A DNA stretch of 64,000 bases from the NCBI RefSeq assembly GCF_030124175.1, contig NZ_JASKMT010000001.1, positions 1-64,000 of the forward strand, in the 5' to 3' direction. Below the pieces are notes generated by a model, which did no database searches, was not told the DNA's origin, and worked only from the letters and a program-made list of their open reading frames with translations. Positions 1 to 9,466 of the stretch are shown here, piece by piece; position 1 is the stretch's first letter; every line of letters starts with the position of its first letter. Both the position numbers and the translations under genes were made by a program. This stretch comes from Streptomyces sp. 549 (GTDB lineage Bacteria; Actinomycetota; Actinomycetes; Streptomycetales; Streptomycetaceae).

Positions 1-154
1 CCGCCAAGGCTTCCTCACCCAACCCGGACGAGGCCGCTATCAGAAACGGACTTAACGTCCACTGAATACGACGACGCGAACACCCACTTGAGGCAGGCAC
101 GCTTGCTGGCCGGCCGCACCGGTTCGGTGCGGCAGCGCCGCCGTATCGATCTCC

Positions 155-1000
155 TCAGTGCCCGGCTGTAGTGCCAGCCCTACCGCGGTTCGCCAGGATG
201 TGAAGCAGCGCGACGAGAGTGCCGGAACCCATCAGCTCACCGCGAGCCATCAGGCCCGGGATGTCAGACAGCGGAACCCACTCAACGTGCCCCGCTTCCT
301 CAACATCGGTCGGTGACCCCACGTGCTCCGCACCATGCCCGACGAAGACGTCATGCGGGGAGTCCACCATCCCCACCATCGGCTGATAGCTGATCACATG
401 CTCCACTGACTTCGGCCGCCAGCCAGTCTCCTCCACAACTTCCCGCAACGCCGTGTCCGCTGGCTCCTCACCCTCGTCCACTATGCCGCCCGGAAGTTCC
501 CAACCGAACTGCTGCGGGACAAAGCGGTACCGCCACATCATCAGGACACGATCCCGATCGTCCAAGACCGCCGTGATGGCGACGTGCTGAAGCTTGACGA
601 CGTGGTGTTCAAAGCGCTTAACGCCGGGCGGCTCCACGTCCCATAGCTGGAGCTTGACCCAACGATTGTCATAGACGTCTCGCTCACCATGGATGCGCCA
701 CGGCTCTAGCCCCTGAGGAGACTGCACACTCATCGGGCCCGGAACGCGATATGAACTCCTACCCCGAACCTCCAGCGCCCCCTCAGACACGAGTCGGACA
801 AGCACCTGCCTTAGCGCTGTCCGACCGATGCCCAATTCCTCTGCCAAAGTACGCTCCGAGGGAAATCTGTCGCCAGGGGCATATTGCCCTGAAGCGAGGC
901 GCTCTCGAAGCGTGTTGTAGACCTTGGTCGTCTTCGGCCCCATTAGCGAAGCACTCTCCATTCCACAGGGTGTGGCCAGCATAGCGGCTGCGGATGCCAT
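155..1000 (-). CDS. GntR-type DNA-binding domain fused to Nudix hydrolase
   Basis: The 281-residue protein has an N-terminal GntR winged helix (residues about 20-90, with FPSERTLAEELGIGRTALR as recognition region) joined to a C-terminal Nudix domain. The Nudix box near residues 165-190 is intact (GG..DEGEEP..TALREVVEETGW). In actinomycete integrative elements such as pSAM2, a GntR repressor (KorSA) and a Nudix protein (Pra) control excision and replication as separate genes. Here the two domain types are joined, so a regulator of the element to the left is inferred. Its ligand or substrate cannot be read from the sequence. The longest start is used; an internal ATG at 943, just before the GntR domain, is a plausible alternative. 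It lies on the same strand as the OLD-like gene. Confidence 0.8.
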   Translation of the reverse strand: MASAAAMLATPCGMESASLMGPKTTKVYNTLRERLASGQYAPGDRFPSERTLAEELGIGRTALRQVLVRLVSEGALEVRGRSSYRVPGPMSVQSPQGLEPWRIHGERDVYDNRWVKLQLWDVEPPGVKRFEHHVVKLQHVAITAVLDDRDRVLMMWRYRFVPQQFGWELPGGIVDEGEEPADTALREVVEETGWRPKSVEHVISYQPMVGMVDSPHDVFVGHGAEHVGSPTDVEEAGHVEWVPLSDIPGLMARGELMGSGTLVALLHILANRGRAGTTAGH

Positions 1001-1053
1001 GCCGCGTCTGCGGATGCCGGGAGGGCACCTGCTGCTGCCTGGCTAGGCACATC

Positions 1054-2781
1054 TTACGTCGGACTCGTAAGGTAGTCGGAGATTCTGATCACGAAGGTTC
1101 GCAATTCCAAACTCGGGCTCTTATAGGACCCCCCGTCGAAAACCTGAGTGAGCCACGCTTTCTTGTTGGCTCCAGGAACTTCCCTGACCCAGCACTCAAG
1201 CTCCCCCACCGGAACAATGAAGAGCCCTAGGTTCTGAAAATATTCAACCAGTCGAAGCGCGGCATTATACGGGTCACCTGAAAGCGCGTTCAAACCTCCC
1301 AGTTTGAGCGTTTTCCAACCGTTTGCCAACCGCAGCTCCGAGGCAATTTCGTCAATCTGTCGTTGACTTAGAAGCACATTCCCTGAGACGCTTCCGATGA
1401 TTCTTGTAATGTTATCCTTGATGATAACTGCTGGCCTGGTAACAACGGACGACTGCACATACGCCTGGAGATTTAGGACGTCATCTTTGACTTCTTCCCA
1501 GCGACCGCCGAGATGCCGCAACGCCTTCTTGATATTCGATACATCGTTAAGAAAATCGAAGTCCGTGACTACGGCGACAGGGATTCCACACGTGCGCAGT
1601 TTTTGGGCCGCTTCCGTAAGACGCGCTTTCCCATTCACGTGCAGATACGTCAAATTCTTGTGTCGCCCATCGGCGTGCACCACGTCGAACGTTGCTGCGT
1701 AGAATTGACAATCCCCTTCTGATTCGCTCAGCACAACACCATCATGAAATAGTCCAGAGACGATGTTGGAGTACCGAAGCAGAGGCGTGTCTAGGATTTC
1801 CGTTACTGTTTCAGCATCCAAGGTTCGTGCTGCAGAGGTGCGTCCCGCTCGCGACATGCGAACGAGCACCAAGGGCCGCGCTGGACTACTCGTAGCAGTC
1901 TTGCCTTCAAGAACGCCACTCAAGAAATCCGCGCTATGCGTCGCAACGAAAATCTGACAGGGCGACGGGATGTGGAGGGCTAGATACCTGCCGAGCAGTC
2001 GCGCCTGCGGGGGGTGCAGAAATGCTTCTGGTTCATCGATAACAATTATTGGCACAGGCGACACGAACGAGTGGAGCAGAATATTGGAGAATGCCCTGAC
2101 GCCATCACCTTGTTGATTAAGGAATGGGAGAGACTCGTACGCTTCTCGGAGCGAGGGAGGCGCCGGTGGCGGGCAATCTTCCTGACCCGGATCCCCTACT
2201 TGCAGTCGAATAGAAGGCACGTATCGATTGATCGCGATTGCTTCACCGAAAGCCTGCTCAAAAAGAGCAGAAAATCGAGCTTGTAGATCTTTCGATTCCC
2301 ATAGGCGCTGCGTCGGATGACTGGGCGGGTTTGTCTGGTCCCAGTACGCACTGTCGGTCTGATTACCGAGGCGCGTTTCCGTCCAGAACTTTTTGACCAG
2401 AAGATACGAGATCGAGCTAAGCCTTGATGCCTCCCATTCCCTCATGGCTTCGGACACTTCGAGTCCCGATTCCTCACCATCAGGGTGAGCTGGCAGAACA
2501 TGTTGCCCTCGAGCCCTATTCAGTCGAGCACCATAACCCCGCCCATTAAGCCATGAAATAAACTCTTGCCCTGACCCCTCCTTATAGATTTCGATCCCCC
2601 TTACCCAGTGACGCGGCTCAAACCTTCCGGGGTAATTGCTCAGCAAGGTGAGAAGCTCGCGGAGTAGCAGGCTCTTGCCACTATTGTTCGGCCCCGTGAA
2701 GAGGGTCATTCCATCCAATGGAGGTCTTACAATAGTCCCGTCAGCCAACGTCAGCTCAGACACCCCAAAGGAAAACGCCAC
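1054..2781 (-). CDS. OLD-family-like ATPase with Toprim nuclease domain
   Basis: The 575-residue protein starts with an ABC-type ATPase half. It has a Walker A (FTGPNNSGKS, residues about 28-37) and a Walker B/signature region (VIDEPEAFLHPPQARLL) followed by the ATHSADF motif of SMC/RecF/OLD ATPases. The C-terminal half has Toprim-like acidic motifs (VVLSESEGD, then VVTDFDF). This architecture is that of overcoming-lysogenization-defect nucleases, which often act in phage defence or DNA repair. No GajB-like UvrD helicase follows it, so it is not a Gabija pair. Base composition is visibly less GC-rich than the neighbours and codon choice is mixed (many A/T third positions), which supports acquisition by transfer. 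It is probably cargo of the integrative element that ends at the attachment core near 3.1 kb. Confidence 0.75.
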   Translation of the reverse strand: MAFSFGVSELTLADGTIVRPPLDGMTLFTGPNNSGKSLLLRELLTLLSNYPGRFEPRHWVRGIEIYKEGSGQEFISWLNGRGYGARLNRARGQHVLPAHPDGEESGLEVSEAMREWEASRLSSISYLLVKKFWTETRLGNQTDSAYWDQTNPPSHPTQRLWESKDLQARFSALFEQAFGEAIAINRYVPSIRLQVGDPGQEDCPPPAPPSLREAYESLPFLNQQGDGVRAFSNILLHSFVSPVPIIVIDEPEAFLHPPQARLLGRYLALHIPSPCQIFVATHSADFLSGVLEGKTATSSPARPLVLVRMSRAGRTSAARTLDAETVTEILDTPLLRYSNIVSGLFHDGVVLSESEGDCQFYAATFDVVHADGRHKNLTYLHVNGKARLTEAAQKLRTCGIPVAVVTDFDFLNDVSNIKKALRHLGGRWEEVKDDVLNLQAYVQSSVVTRPAVIIKDNITRIIGSVSGNVLLSQRQIDEIASELRLANGWKTLKLGGLNALSGDPYNAALRLVEYFQNLGLFIVPVGELECWVREVPGANKKAWLTQVFDGGSYKSPSLELRTFVIRISDYLTSPT

Positions 2782-2981
2782 GCGGCCTCACTCCGTCACA
2801 GCAACCTGCTAGCCATATAGCAAGGGTCAGCGGTCACCCCAGCACGCCCAGCAGCGCTCTTCTCTCATCGAATCTGATCAGTCTAACGGCCTTCCGCCTG
2901 TCACCTGCAGAAGATCGTTCAGCTCAGGGTCATGTAGGTTGCCCGAATCGATGTTGCCCTCGCCTTGACGTGAGGGGCTGC

Positions 2982-4598
2982 TCATACGACAGCTCCCTTG
3001 AGCGACCAACTGAGCGACAACGGGTACGTGCACCGCTGGACGCCTGCGGACGCGAGTGCACGGTTGACCTTGCCTGGAGCATAGGGCGATGCTGGAAGCC
3101 AGTAGCTTCGGCCTGACTGGGGGTCAAGGGGTCGCAGGTTCAAATCCTGTCGTCCCGACCAGCTTTTACGCAGGTCGTAGGCCGTCTCCGCAGTAATGCG
3201 GGGGCGGCCTTTCCCGTTTGTGCGGGTGTGGTGGTCGCATGGTGGTCGCGCCCTCGAGCGCCGGGGTGAGTGGTGCGGGTGTGCGGTGGGGATGCGCCGC
3301 TGGTCGGCTGGTTGTGCTTCGTTGAGGGCTTCCTGGTCGGTGGTCGCGGGCGGGGCCGGTGTGGCGGTCGGGGGTGTGGCGTGGTCGAGGGTGTGGTTGA
3401 TGGCGTCGACGGCTTGGCGGGCTGCTTGGGTGGTGAGGTGGGCGTAGATGTTGACGGTGGTGGAGAGGGTGGAGTGCCGCAGGGTCTTGGAGACGACGGC
3501 CAGGGGGATGCCCGCGGTGATCGAGATGGTCGCTGAGAGGTGGCGTAGGTCGTGGAGGGTGACGCGGCGCACTCCGGCTTGCCGGCAGAGGTGGTGGAAG
3601 TGGTTGAGGGCGTACTCGGGGTGCACAGGCCGCCCGTCGTCTCTGTGGAAGACGAACTCGCAGTGTCCGCCGGGCTCCCGTGTCCGGCTTGTTGCCTGGT
3701 GGCGGAGTGCGCGTGCGACGCGAGGGGAGATGGCGACCCAGTTCTTGCTGCTACGGGTCTTGGGCGCGGTCAGCAGGAGTTGGTTGTTGTTGATGGCGGA
3801 GAGTGTGCGGCGGATGTAGAGGACGCGCTGGGACAGGTGGACGTCGTTCCATTGGAGGCCGAGAGCCTCGCCCTTGCGGATGCCGGTGCCGATGAGCACC
3901 TCGACGAGGTCGGCGAACAGCGGGTCGCGGACGTGGCAGAAGTCCAGGAAGGTGACCGCCTCCTGGACGGTCCAGATGCGGCGTTCGGCTGCCTGCGGGC
4001 GGCGGATGGCGGTGGGGCGTGCGGGGTTGTCGGGAATGCGGTGGTGACGGACGGCATCACCAAGCGCGCTGGACAGCGTTGCCAGGCAGCGGTGAACGGT
4101 CACCTTTCCCCGGCCGTCGGCGAGTTGGCGCCGTGTGAATGCGGCGATGTGCGCGTAGCCCAGCTCGTCCAGACGTACGTGCCCGAGCGCGGGGATGAGG
4201 TCGTGCACGACGTAGTCCTGGTAGCGGACGAGCGTGGTCGGCTTCAGGGTGAGCTGCTTGGCCTGGAGCCATGCGGTGAGGTAGCCGGCGACGGTCTGGT
4301 TCGGGTCGGCGTTGAAGCCGGCGTCCGCGCCCTGAAGAAACCGGACCAGTGCCGCGTGCGCGTCATCACGGCTGGAGAAGCCGCCGCGCCGCACGGTGGA
4401 GCGAGCGCGCTCGGGATCAGGGACGTCAACGGCGAACGTCCACGAACCGTGCTCAGGGTCGACGGCGAGGCGGGAGCAGCGCGCACCCAGCTGCCGGCGC
4501 TCGGCGTCCCGGCAGCCACAGCGGCGGTAGACACGCCCCCGCCCGGTAGCGGAGCGCATCACGATCACTTCCTGCGAACCTGAACGGTGGACGAACAC
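2982..4598 (-). CDS. Tyrosine-family site-specific integrase
   Basis: This 538-residue phage/plasmid-type integrase has an N-terminal SAM-like core-binding domain (about residues 90-180) and a catalytic domain. The active-site residues are readable: Arg in IGTGIRKGEALGLQW, the HDLRH box, a second His in LRHSTLSTTV, and the nucleophilic Tyr in NIYAH. The extra tail after about residue 410 ends in GRQDLNLRPLDPQ, which is simply the tRNA-Pro 3' end read antisense. The gene therefore runs across the attachment core, as is common in Streptomyces integrative elements. No excisionase, Rep or Tra gene is visible beside it, so the element on this side looks reduced to its integrase. Confidence 0.9.
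   Translation of the reverse strand: MFVHRSGSQEVIVMRSATGRGRVYRRCGCRDAERRQLGARCSRLAVDPEHGSWTFAVDVPDPERARSTVRRGGFSSRDDAHAALVRFLQGADAGFNADPNQTVAGYLTAWLQAKQLTLKPTTLVRYQDYVVHDLIPALGHVRLDELGYAHIAAFTRRQLADGRGKVTVHRCLATLSSALGDAVRHHRIPDNPARPTAIRRPQAAERRIWTVQEAVTFLDFCHVRDPLFADLVEVLIGTGIRKGEALGLQWNDVHLSQRVLYIRRTLSAINNNQLLLTAPKTRSSKNWVAISPRVARALRHQATSRTREPGGHCEFVFHRDDGRPVHPEYALNHFHHLCRQAGVRRVTLHDLRHLSATISITAGIPLAVVSKTLRHSTLSTTVNIYAHLTTQAARQAVDAINHTLDHATPPTATPAPPATTDQEALNEAQPADQRRIPTAHPHHSPRRSRARPPCDHHTRTNGKGRPRITAETAYDLRKSWSGRQDLNLRPLDPQSGRSYWLPASPYAPGKVNRALASAGVQRCTYPLSLSWSLKGAVV
3114..3161 (+). other. Attachment-site core: 3' half of tRNA-Pro(GGG)
   Basis: The stretch reads as anticodon loop (CTGGGGG), variable loop, T-arm (GCAGG TTCAAAT CCTGT) and acceptor strand plus CCA of a proline tRNA. 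The sequence just upstream does not supply the D-arm or the 5' acceptor strand, so this is not a functional tRNA gene. It matches the core left where an integrative element recombines into a tRNA 3' end. The integrase gene crosses it on the other strand. Because a core with an integrase on its 3' side should carry the restored tRNA 5' half, this copy looks like a junction between two elements or a rearranged site. Confidence 0.75.
3179..3210 (+). terminator. Hairpin downstream of the tRNA-Pro core
   Basis: AGGCCGTCTCCGCA and TGCGGGGGCGGCCT face each other around a GTAA loop and are followed by TTTCCCG. The position and form fit a tRNA terminator carried along with the attachment core, although it lies inside the integrase open frame on the other strand. 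Confidence 0.6.
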
Positions 4599-4619
4599 CT
4601 CCCGTGTCCCTCACTCCGC

Positions 4620-5005
4620 GTGAAACCCTGCGACCACCACGCGACCACCCACCCCCGACCAGGCACCTGACCTGCAACGATCCCCTGTCGTGGCGACAAG
4701 TGCACTCCCCTGGCGACCTCGATGCCGGACCGCGGCGACGGTCCACCCGAGACGCTGGCAGGCCGCAGTCGAAGGTCCGCCTACCCCTTCAGACGGGTGA
4801 CGGTGGCGCTGGTACTGCGGAGGGCTCGGCGCATCGGTCGCGGGCGAACCTACCGGCAAATGACGTACCCGCCCCTCCGCGAGCTGGCCGCCGGCGCTGG
4901 AGTTGTTCCCGAACATCACGTGCGCCAGGCCGTCGCGGGTGAGGAGACCCTGGCGAGGCCGTGCCTGGTACTTCACGACATTGTCCGACCAGCCCTTCTC
5001 CCCCG
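4620..5005. other. Intergenic stretch without a convincing gene
   Basis: Several overlapping open frames occur here, but none shows a recognizable domain, signal peptide or good ribosome binding site. It probably holds the integrase promoter (reading left) and the start region of the broken lipoprotein gene (reading right). It marks the edge of a decayed zone. Confidence 0.4.
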
Positions 5006-5545
5006 ATGGACACATCCCACTCCACCCGTGAGCCCCTCGTAGGTGACCGTGCAGATCGCCGCCGTCTCGGGCTTCGCACCGAGATCCTTCGGGCACTGGC
5101 CCGGACCGCCCCCTTCCTGGGGACCCTCGCCGTGACCGCCCTGCTGCTCACGGCCTGCGGGACGGAGCGCGCGGGTGTCGGGGGCACCGGAGGCGCGGAG
5201 GCTCCCGAGGCGGCCGGATCGTCGTCCTCCACGCAGGTCGACGATCCGGGGAAGGACGGCGTACGGATCACTTCGCTGACCCTCCCGTCAGCCTCCGCCT
5301 CGACCTCGCCCAGCCACGAATACGCGGTCTCCGCTGATCGCCTCGTCCCGGACGCGTGGGCCAGCGACGACTTCGAGGTCACCAACGAGGGCCCGGAGAG
5401 CCTGACTTACATTGTCATCATCACCTTCATGAGCGACGACGGCGGAGCCATGGCCAACGAGACCGCGACCGTGCGCGACATCGGGCCGGGGAAGACCGCG
5501 CGGGGCACGGTCCGGACAGTCCGCCACCAAGCATCTGAGCTTCAA
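5006..5545 (+). pseudogene. Broken lipoprotein gene with FxLYD-like domain
   Basis: The frame begins with a positively charged and hydrophobic signal ending in a lipobox (ALLLTACGTE), then a Ser/Thr/Gly-rich linker and a beta-sandwich segment (FEVTNEGPESLTYIVIITF, then IGPGKTARGTV) like the FxLYD domain of actinobacterial exported proteins. Near 5515 the domain stops short of its last strands. The same frame then runs on only as out-of-frame nonsense, while the next frame opens into Ig-like repeats of a different protein. The simplest reading is a deletion that joined two exported-protein genes out of frame. ATG 5006 is preferred over 4961 because it sits closer to the signal peptide. Confidence 0.6.
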
Positions 5546-8159
5546 CGTCGACACCACCGCGCCCGGCGCACCGGGCAACCTCCAGTCGACCACGCATCCG
5601 GTCCCGGACAGCCCCTACGGGAGCCAGACGGCGTCCTTCAGCTGGTCGGCGCCCACCGACGTCTCCGGCGTGGCCGGATACGCGGTGACCCTGGACCGCA
5701 GCCCCGGGACCCTTCCGCCGACCGCCGGCACCGTGCAGACGGAGACCTCCCGGACGGTCACGGTCGATTCCGACGGCACGTGGTACCTCCACGTACGGGC
5801 CAAGGACAAGGCGGGCAACTGGTCCTCCACCGCCGCCCATCGGGCCTTCACGGTCGACCGGACCCTGCCCCCCACCCCGGTGATCAGCTCGTCCTCCCAC
5901 CCCGACCAGACCAGCGCCTACCGGGGCGGCGCCCTGTCCGCCTCCTGGACCGCCCTGGCCGCCGGAGCCGAGAACGGCTACAGCATCGTCGTTGACCAGC
6001 ACCCCGGCACCGTGCCGGACACCCAGCCCGAGACGACCGGTACCACGCACACGGCAACGCGTGGTGAGGGCGTCTGGTACCTGCACGTCCGCGGTATCGA
6101 CAGCGCCGGCAAGGGCGGCCCGACCGCCCACTTCCGCTGCACCGTCGACACCACCCCGCCCGGGGCTCCGACCGTCGGCTCGACGGACTACCCGGCCGAC
6201 GCCTGGTCCGGCGCACCGGGTCAGGCCGGCACGTTCACCGTCCTTCCTGACGGCACGGACTCCGTCAGCTTCTCCTACACGCTCGGCGACGGCACACCGC
6301 GTTCCGTCGCCATCAACGGCGGGTCGACCGACCTGAGGATCACCCCCGCCACGGCGGGCAGCCACACCCTCCTCGTCACCACGACCGACCGGGCCGGGAA
6401 CGTCTCGGCCCCCCGCGAGCGCCGCTTCCACGTGGGCACCGCCGCGGTCACGGCTCCGGCCAACGGTGAAGTCCTCGTCGGCTCGGTCGATCTCGGGGTC
6501 ACCGCTCCGGCGTCCCTCAAGAACGTCACCTTCCTCCAGCGCGCCTCGGCCGCCGATCCGTGGGAGGTCATACCGGCCGCCCAGGTGACCTACCCCGCCG
6601 AAGGCACCGCGGTCACCTGGCCGGTGCCGCTCACCGGTGGTGTGGCTCCGAAGCTGGTGTGGGACACCTCGTCCCTGGCCGGCAAGGGCAGCCGGCAGGT
6701 GGGCGCACGCTTCGAGGGCACCCCCACCCCGCCGGAGGCCGAGCCGGTCGCGGTGGTCGTGGACCGCGTCGAGATCATCGACGGCGGGTTCGGGGACGGC
6801 AGCGAGGAGTCCACTCCGGCCCAGGCGTACGCCCTGGAGTTGGCCCAGGCCCGCGCCGCGGCGGCGCCCGCGGACTTCGCGCCGCCGTACATCGACCAGA
6901 CCTCGGGCGACCTGATCGCTCCCGTGGCCGACCCCTCGGCCGTCGCACAGGCGACCGTACCGATCGATGTGCGGCAGGCACCGGCCGATGAGGGCACGGA
7001 CGCCCCGGGCGAGGAACTCCCCGAGCCCGCCGCGCCGGAGGAGGAGAGCGACGCCCCCGAAGAGGTCCCCGCGCTCCCGGCGGACGAGGACGAGGAGACC
7101 ACGGGCGAGGAGTCGTACGAGATGGAGGACGACGACACGCCGCAGACCCCCGACCCGTCGGCCCCTACGGTGACCCAGCAGGTCGCGCCGAGGGCCGAAA
7201 TCGTGGAGCGCAGTGTCGAGGCGCTGGAGTCGGTACGGGACGAGGTGCTCCTACTCACGGAGGCGGAGCTGCCCGGTGTGACGGGGCTGCACGCGGCCTT
7301 CGTGGACGCCGAGAGCAACCGCGTCGTGGTGCAGACCCCCGATGCGGGGAGCGCACTCGTCACCGCCCTGGGCGAGCGGTACGGCACCGACACGGTGGCC
7401 GTCCACCTCACCGCGGGCGTCGAGACGATCGAGCCGGTCGACCGGTACTCCGACACCTCCCCGTACTACGGAGGGGCCCGGATCAAGTCCTACCTGACGA
7501 CGTCGAAGACCACCTGGTGCACGGCCGGCTTCCCCTGGCGTAGCGACGGCGAGTGGTACATGCTCACCGCGGGCCACTGCACCACCGGCAACGGCGCCAT
7601 CGTGAACCCCAGTGAGAAGGACTACATCGGTCCCGTGGTCCGCGACAACTGGAACAACAGCAAGGGCACCGTCAAGCTGGCCGGGCATAAGTACTTCGCC
7701 GGCAATCTCGCTCTCTACCGGGTGCTGGGTCCCGAGAAGGCCGCCGCGCGCATCTTCCGTGGCGGCGAACGGTCGACGAAGTCGCGGGTCGTGCACGACC
7801 GGTGGAAGCGCTGGGCCCAGAAGGGCGACAAGGTCTGCACCGGCGGCATGGTCACCGGGGAACGGTGTGGCTGGAAGGTGACGGGAACGCAGGCCACCGT
7901 GAAGTACGAATCAGGAACCGTCGCAAGGAACATGGTGGTGGCGAAGAAGACCGAAAGCGCGTGCGTCAGGAAGGGTGATTCGGGCGGGCCCGTCTATACA
8001 GTCGAGGGAAAGGGCAGGGCGTATGCGAAGGGCATCATCTCCGGCGGCGGTGGAGGCGGAGGCGACAAGAGCGGCGGCCTCCTCGACCCCTGCCACCTCG
8101 TCTTCACCGACATCGGGCTCGCCCACTCGGCGCTCCCCGGCACGGTGGCGAGGGGCTGA
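5520..8159 (+). pseudogene. 5'-truncated exported protein: Ig-like repeats and trypsin-like domain
   Basis: The open frame has no credible own start, because the first ATG (5670) lies inside a repeat. It holds three repeats of roughly 100 residues, beginning VDTTAPGAP, DRTLPPTP and DTTPPGAP, with Trp-Tyr-Leu-His-Val near the end of the first two. They are followed by a very acidic linker (about 6990-7150) and a chymotrypsin-fold domain. The catalytic His (LTAGHC) and Ser (KGDSGGP) boxes are intact. The Asp expected after the GN of a streptogrisin-type GND box is absent (FAGNLALYRV), so proteolysis is doubtful. It is the downstream half of a chimera with the broken lipoprotein, and it overlaps closely with the next lipoprotein gene. 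Confidence 0.65.
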
Positions 8160-8160
8160 C

Positions 8161-8607
8161 ATGCGCAAGGTATTCCTCTCACTGGTGGCAGTCGCCGCGC
8201 TGGCCGGGTGCGCATCGGGGCAGAGCGGAAACTGCACGCTCGCCGACATGGATTCGGAGGTCTCCGTCGTCTGGCGCCCGGCCGACTTCGAGGGCTCCGG
8301 CGGGGCGATGATCCGGGCCTGCGTGGACGGCTCGTGCGAGGAGCGCGCGTCCGGCAACCCGAGCGATCCGATCGGACGGCTGTCGGTGCGGCTTCCGCAG
8401 GACATCGGGGCGAAGAAGCTGCCGGTCGAACTGACCGTGACTCCGGTGAAGGGCGGCAGCCCGGTCAAGGACACCAAGCAGGCCCAGCTGACCGAGGAAC
8501 ACCCCAACGGCAAGGGCTGCGATCCTGTGGCCTGGGTCGCCACCTTCCGCGCCGACCCGGTCAAGGGCCTGGTCTCCCCAGAGGGCCTTTCCCTCCAGGG
8601 GAAGTAA
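8161..8607 (+). CDS. Small putative lipoprotein
   Basis: The 148-residue protein has a short signal peptide with the lipobox LAGCAS, so it is predicted to be attached to the outer face of the membrane. The mature part is a compact domain with three Cys (in NCTL, RACV and KGCDP) plus a DGSCEE segment, and could be disulphide-bonded. I recognize no specific family. ATG 8161 follows one base after the protease stop codon, which suggests the two were one operon. A longer open frame upstream in this frame is a shadow of the protease gene. A hairpin follows at 8651. Confidence 0.7.
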   Translation: MRKVFLSLVAVAALAGCASGQSGNCTLADMDSEVSVVWRPADFEGSGGAMIRACVDGSCEERASGNPSDPIGRLSVRLPQDIGAKKLPVELTVTPVKGGSPVKDTKQAQLTEEHPNGKGCDPVAWVATFRADPVKGLVSPEGLSLQGK

Positions 8608-8650
8608 CGGCACGGAACCGACCTCCTCATGACGGAGACCGCCGTATGAC

Positions 8651-8686
8651 GGACCGCCCTCGCCGACCTATCGGTGGGGGCGGTCC
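8651..8686 (+). terminator. Hairpin terminator after lipoprotein gene
   Basis: GGACCGCCC and GGGCGGTCC form the outer stem, with TCGCCGA/TCGGTGG continuing it imperfectly, followed by TTCG. It sits 44 bases after the lipoprotein stop. Confidence 0.55.
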
Positions 8687-9011
8687 TTCGGCGAGCCCGG
8701 TTCTGTTCGTACGGGCTCAGCGCCCGTCTCCAGGGCCCCGTCGGGGACGGCGGCGCCAGCCTCAGTCCCAGGTGGTCGCCCGGATCCGTGACTGCCGTGG
8801 GATGGGTGGCCAGGAGGCGACCGGCGGCCGGGAGGGGCATGCGGATAATCACCGGGCGCGGCAGCGTCACCTCGCGTACCGCCACCTCCGTACGCGAGGT
8901 GCGCACCCGGTTCGCCACCCGCACGTCCAGGCCGAATTGCACCAGCACCGAGCCGAACTTGGGGTTGTGCAGCGGCATCGAGCCCGCGCCGTGCGCCGCC
9001 GCGCCGCTCCC
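8687..9011. other. Intergenic stretch, probably remnant DNA
   Basis: A minus-strand frame is open through much of this stretch, but its product matches nothing I recognize and it runs antisense through the intact lipoprotein gene. With the IS3 remnant on its right this is most likely residual DNA from an insertion and deletion event. Confidence 0.35.
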
Positions 9012-9363
9012 CTAAGCCGAGCCGCCCGCGTTGCCCATGAGCTGGTTGAGCCGGAACTCGTCGGCGTTCAGGACCCCGACGCCGAGCAACTCGTTCGCGA
9101 AGAAAGCCGTCGCACGCTTGAGGATCTCCACGTCCTCCCGCAGTCTGCGGTCCTCCCGCCGCAGCGCCGCCGCTGCCCAGGCCTTCCCGTTCACCCGCGT
9201 CGACCTCAGCGTGCTTCACCCAGTCCCGCACCGCGGTCTCGGTCAGGTCGAAGTCCTTGGCGATCTGACCGACGGAACGGTCACCACGTCGGCACAGCTC
9301 GACAATCTCGGCCTTGAACTCCGTCGTGAACGAGCGGCGAGGGCGAGGCTTCGTCTTCCCCAT
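9012..9363 (-). pseudogene. IS3-family transposase OrfA remnant
   Basis: From ATG 9363 the frame gives a typical IS3 OrfA start (MGKTKPRPRRSFTTEFK, then a helix-turn-helix with VGQIAKDFDLTETAVRDWVK). About 60 residues in, the homology moves to another frame, which carries the leucine-zipper-like end LRREDRRLREDVEILKRATAFFA and stops at 9012. One frameshift therefore breaks it. No OrfB with the DDE domain and no clear terminal inverted repeats are visible, so only a fragment remains. Confidence 0.8.
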
Positions 9364-9466
9364 GCTCTCCATGATGGACATCATCCTTCCGGGACCGAAG
9401 CCCCTGATCTCCGATGTCCGTCAAAGCGAATCAAGTCCACCCTCCCCCTGCCTCCGCGGCACGGAC

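Noticed and set aside
1054-2781. Gabija defence pair
   Set aside because: The OLD-like ATPase is present, but no UvrD-like helicase gene is adjacent.
3114-3161. A complete tRNA-Pro gene
   Set aside because: Only the 3' half is present; no matching D-arm or 5' acceptor strand lies upstream.
7911-8978. A 355-codon minus-strand frame
   Set aside because: It runs antisense through the intact lipoprotein gene and the protease end and matches no family.
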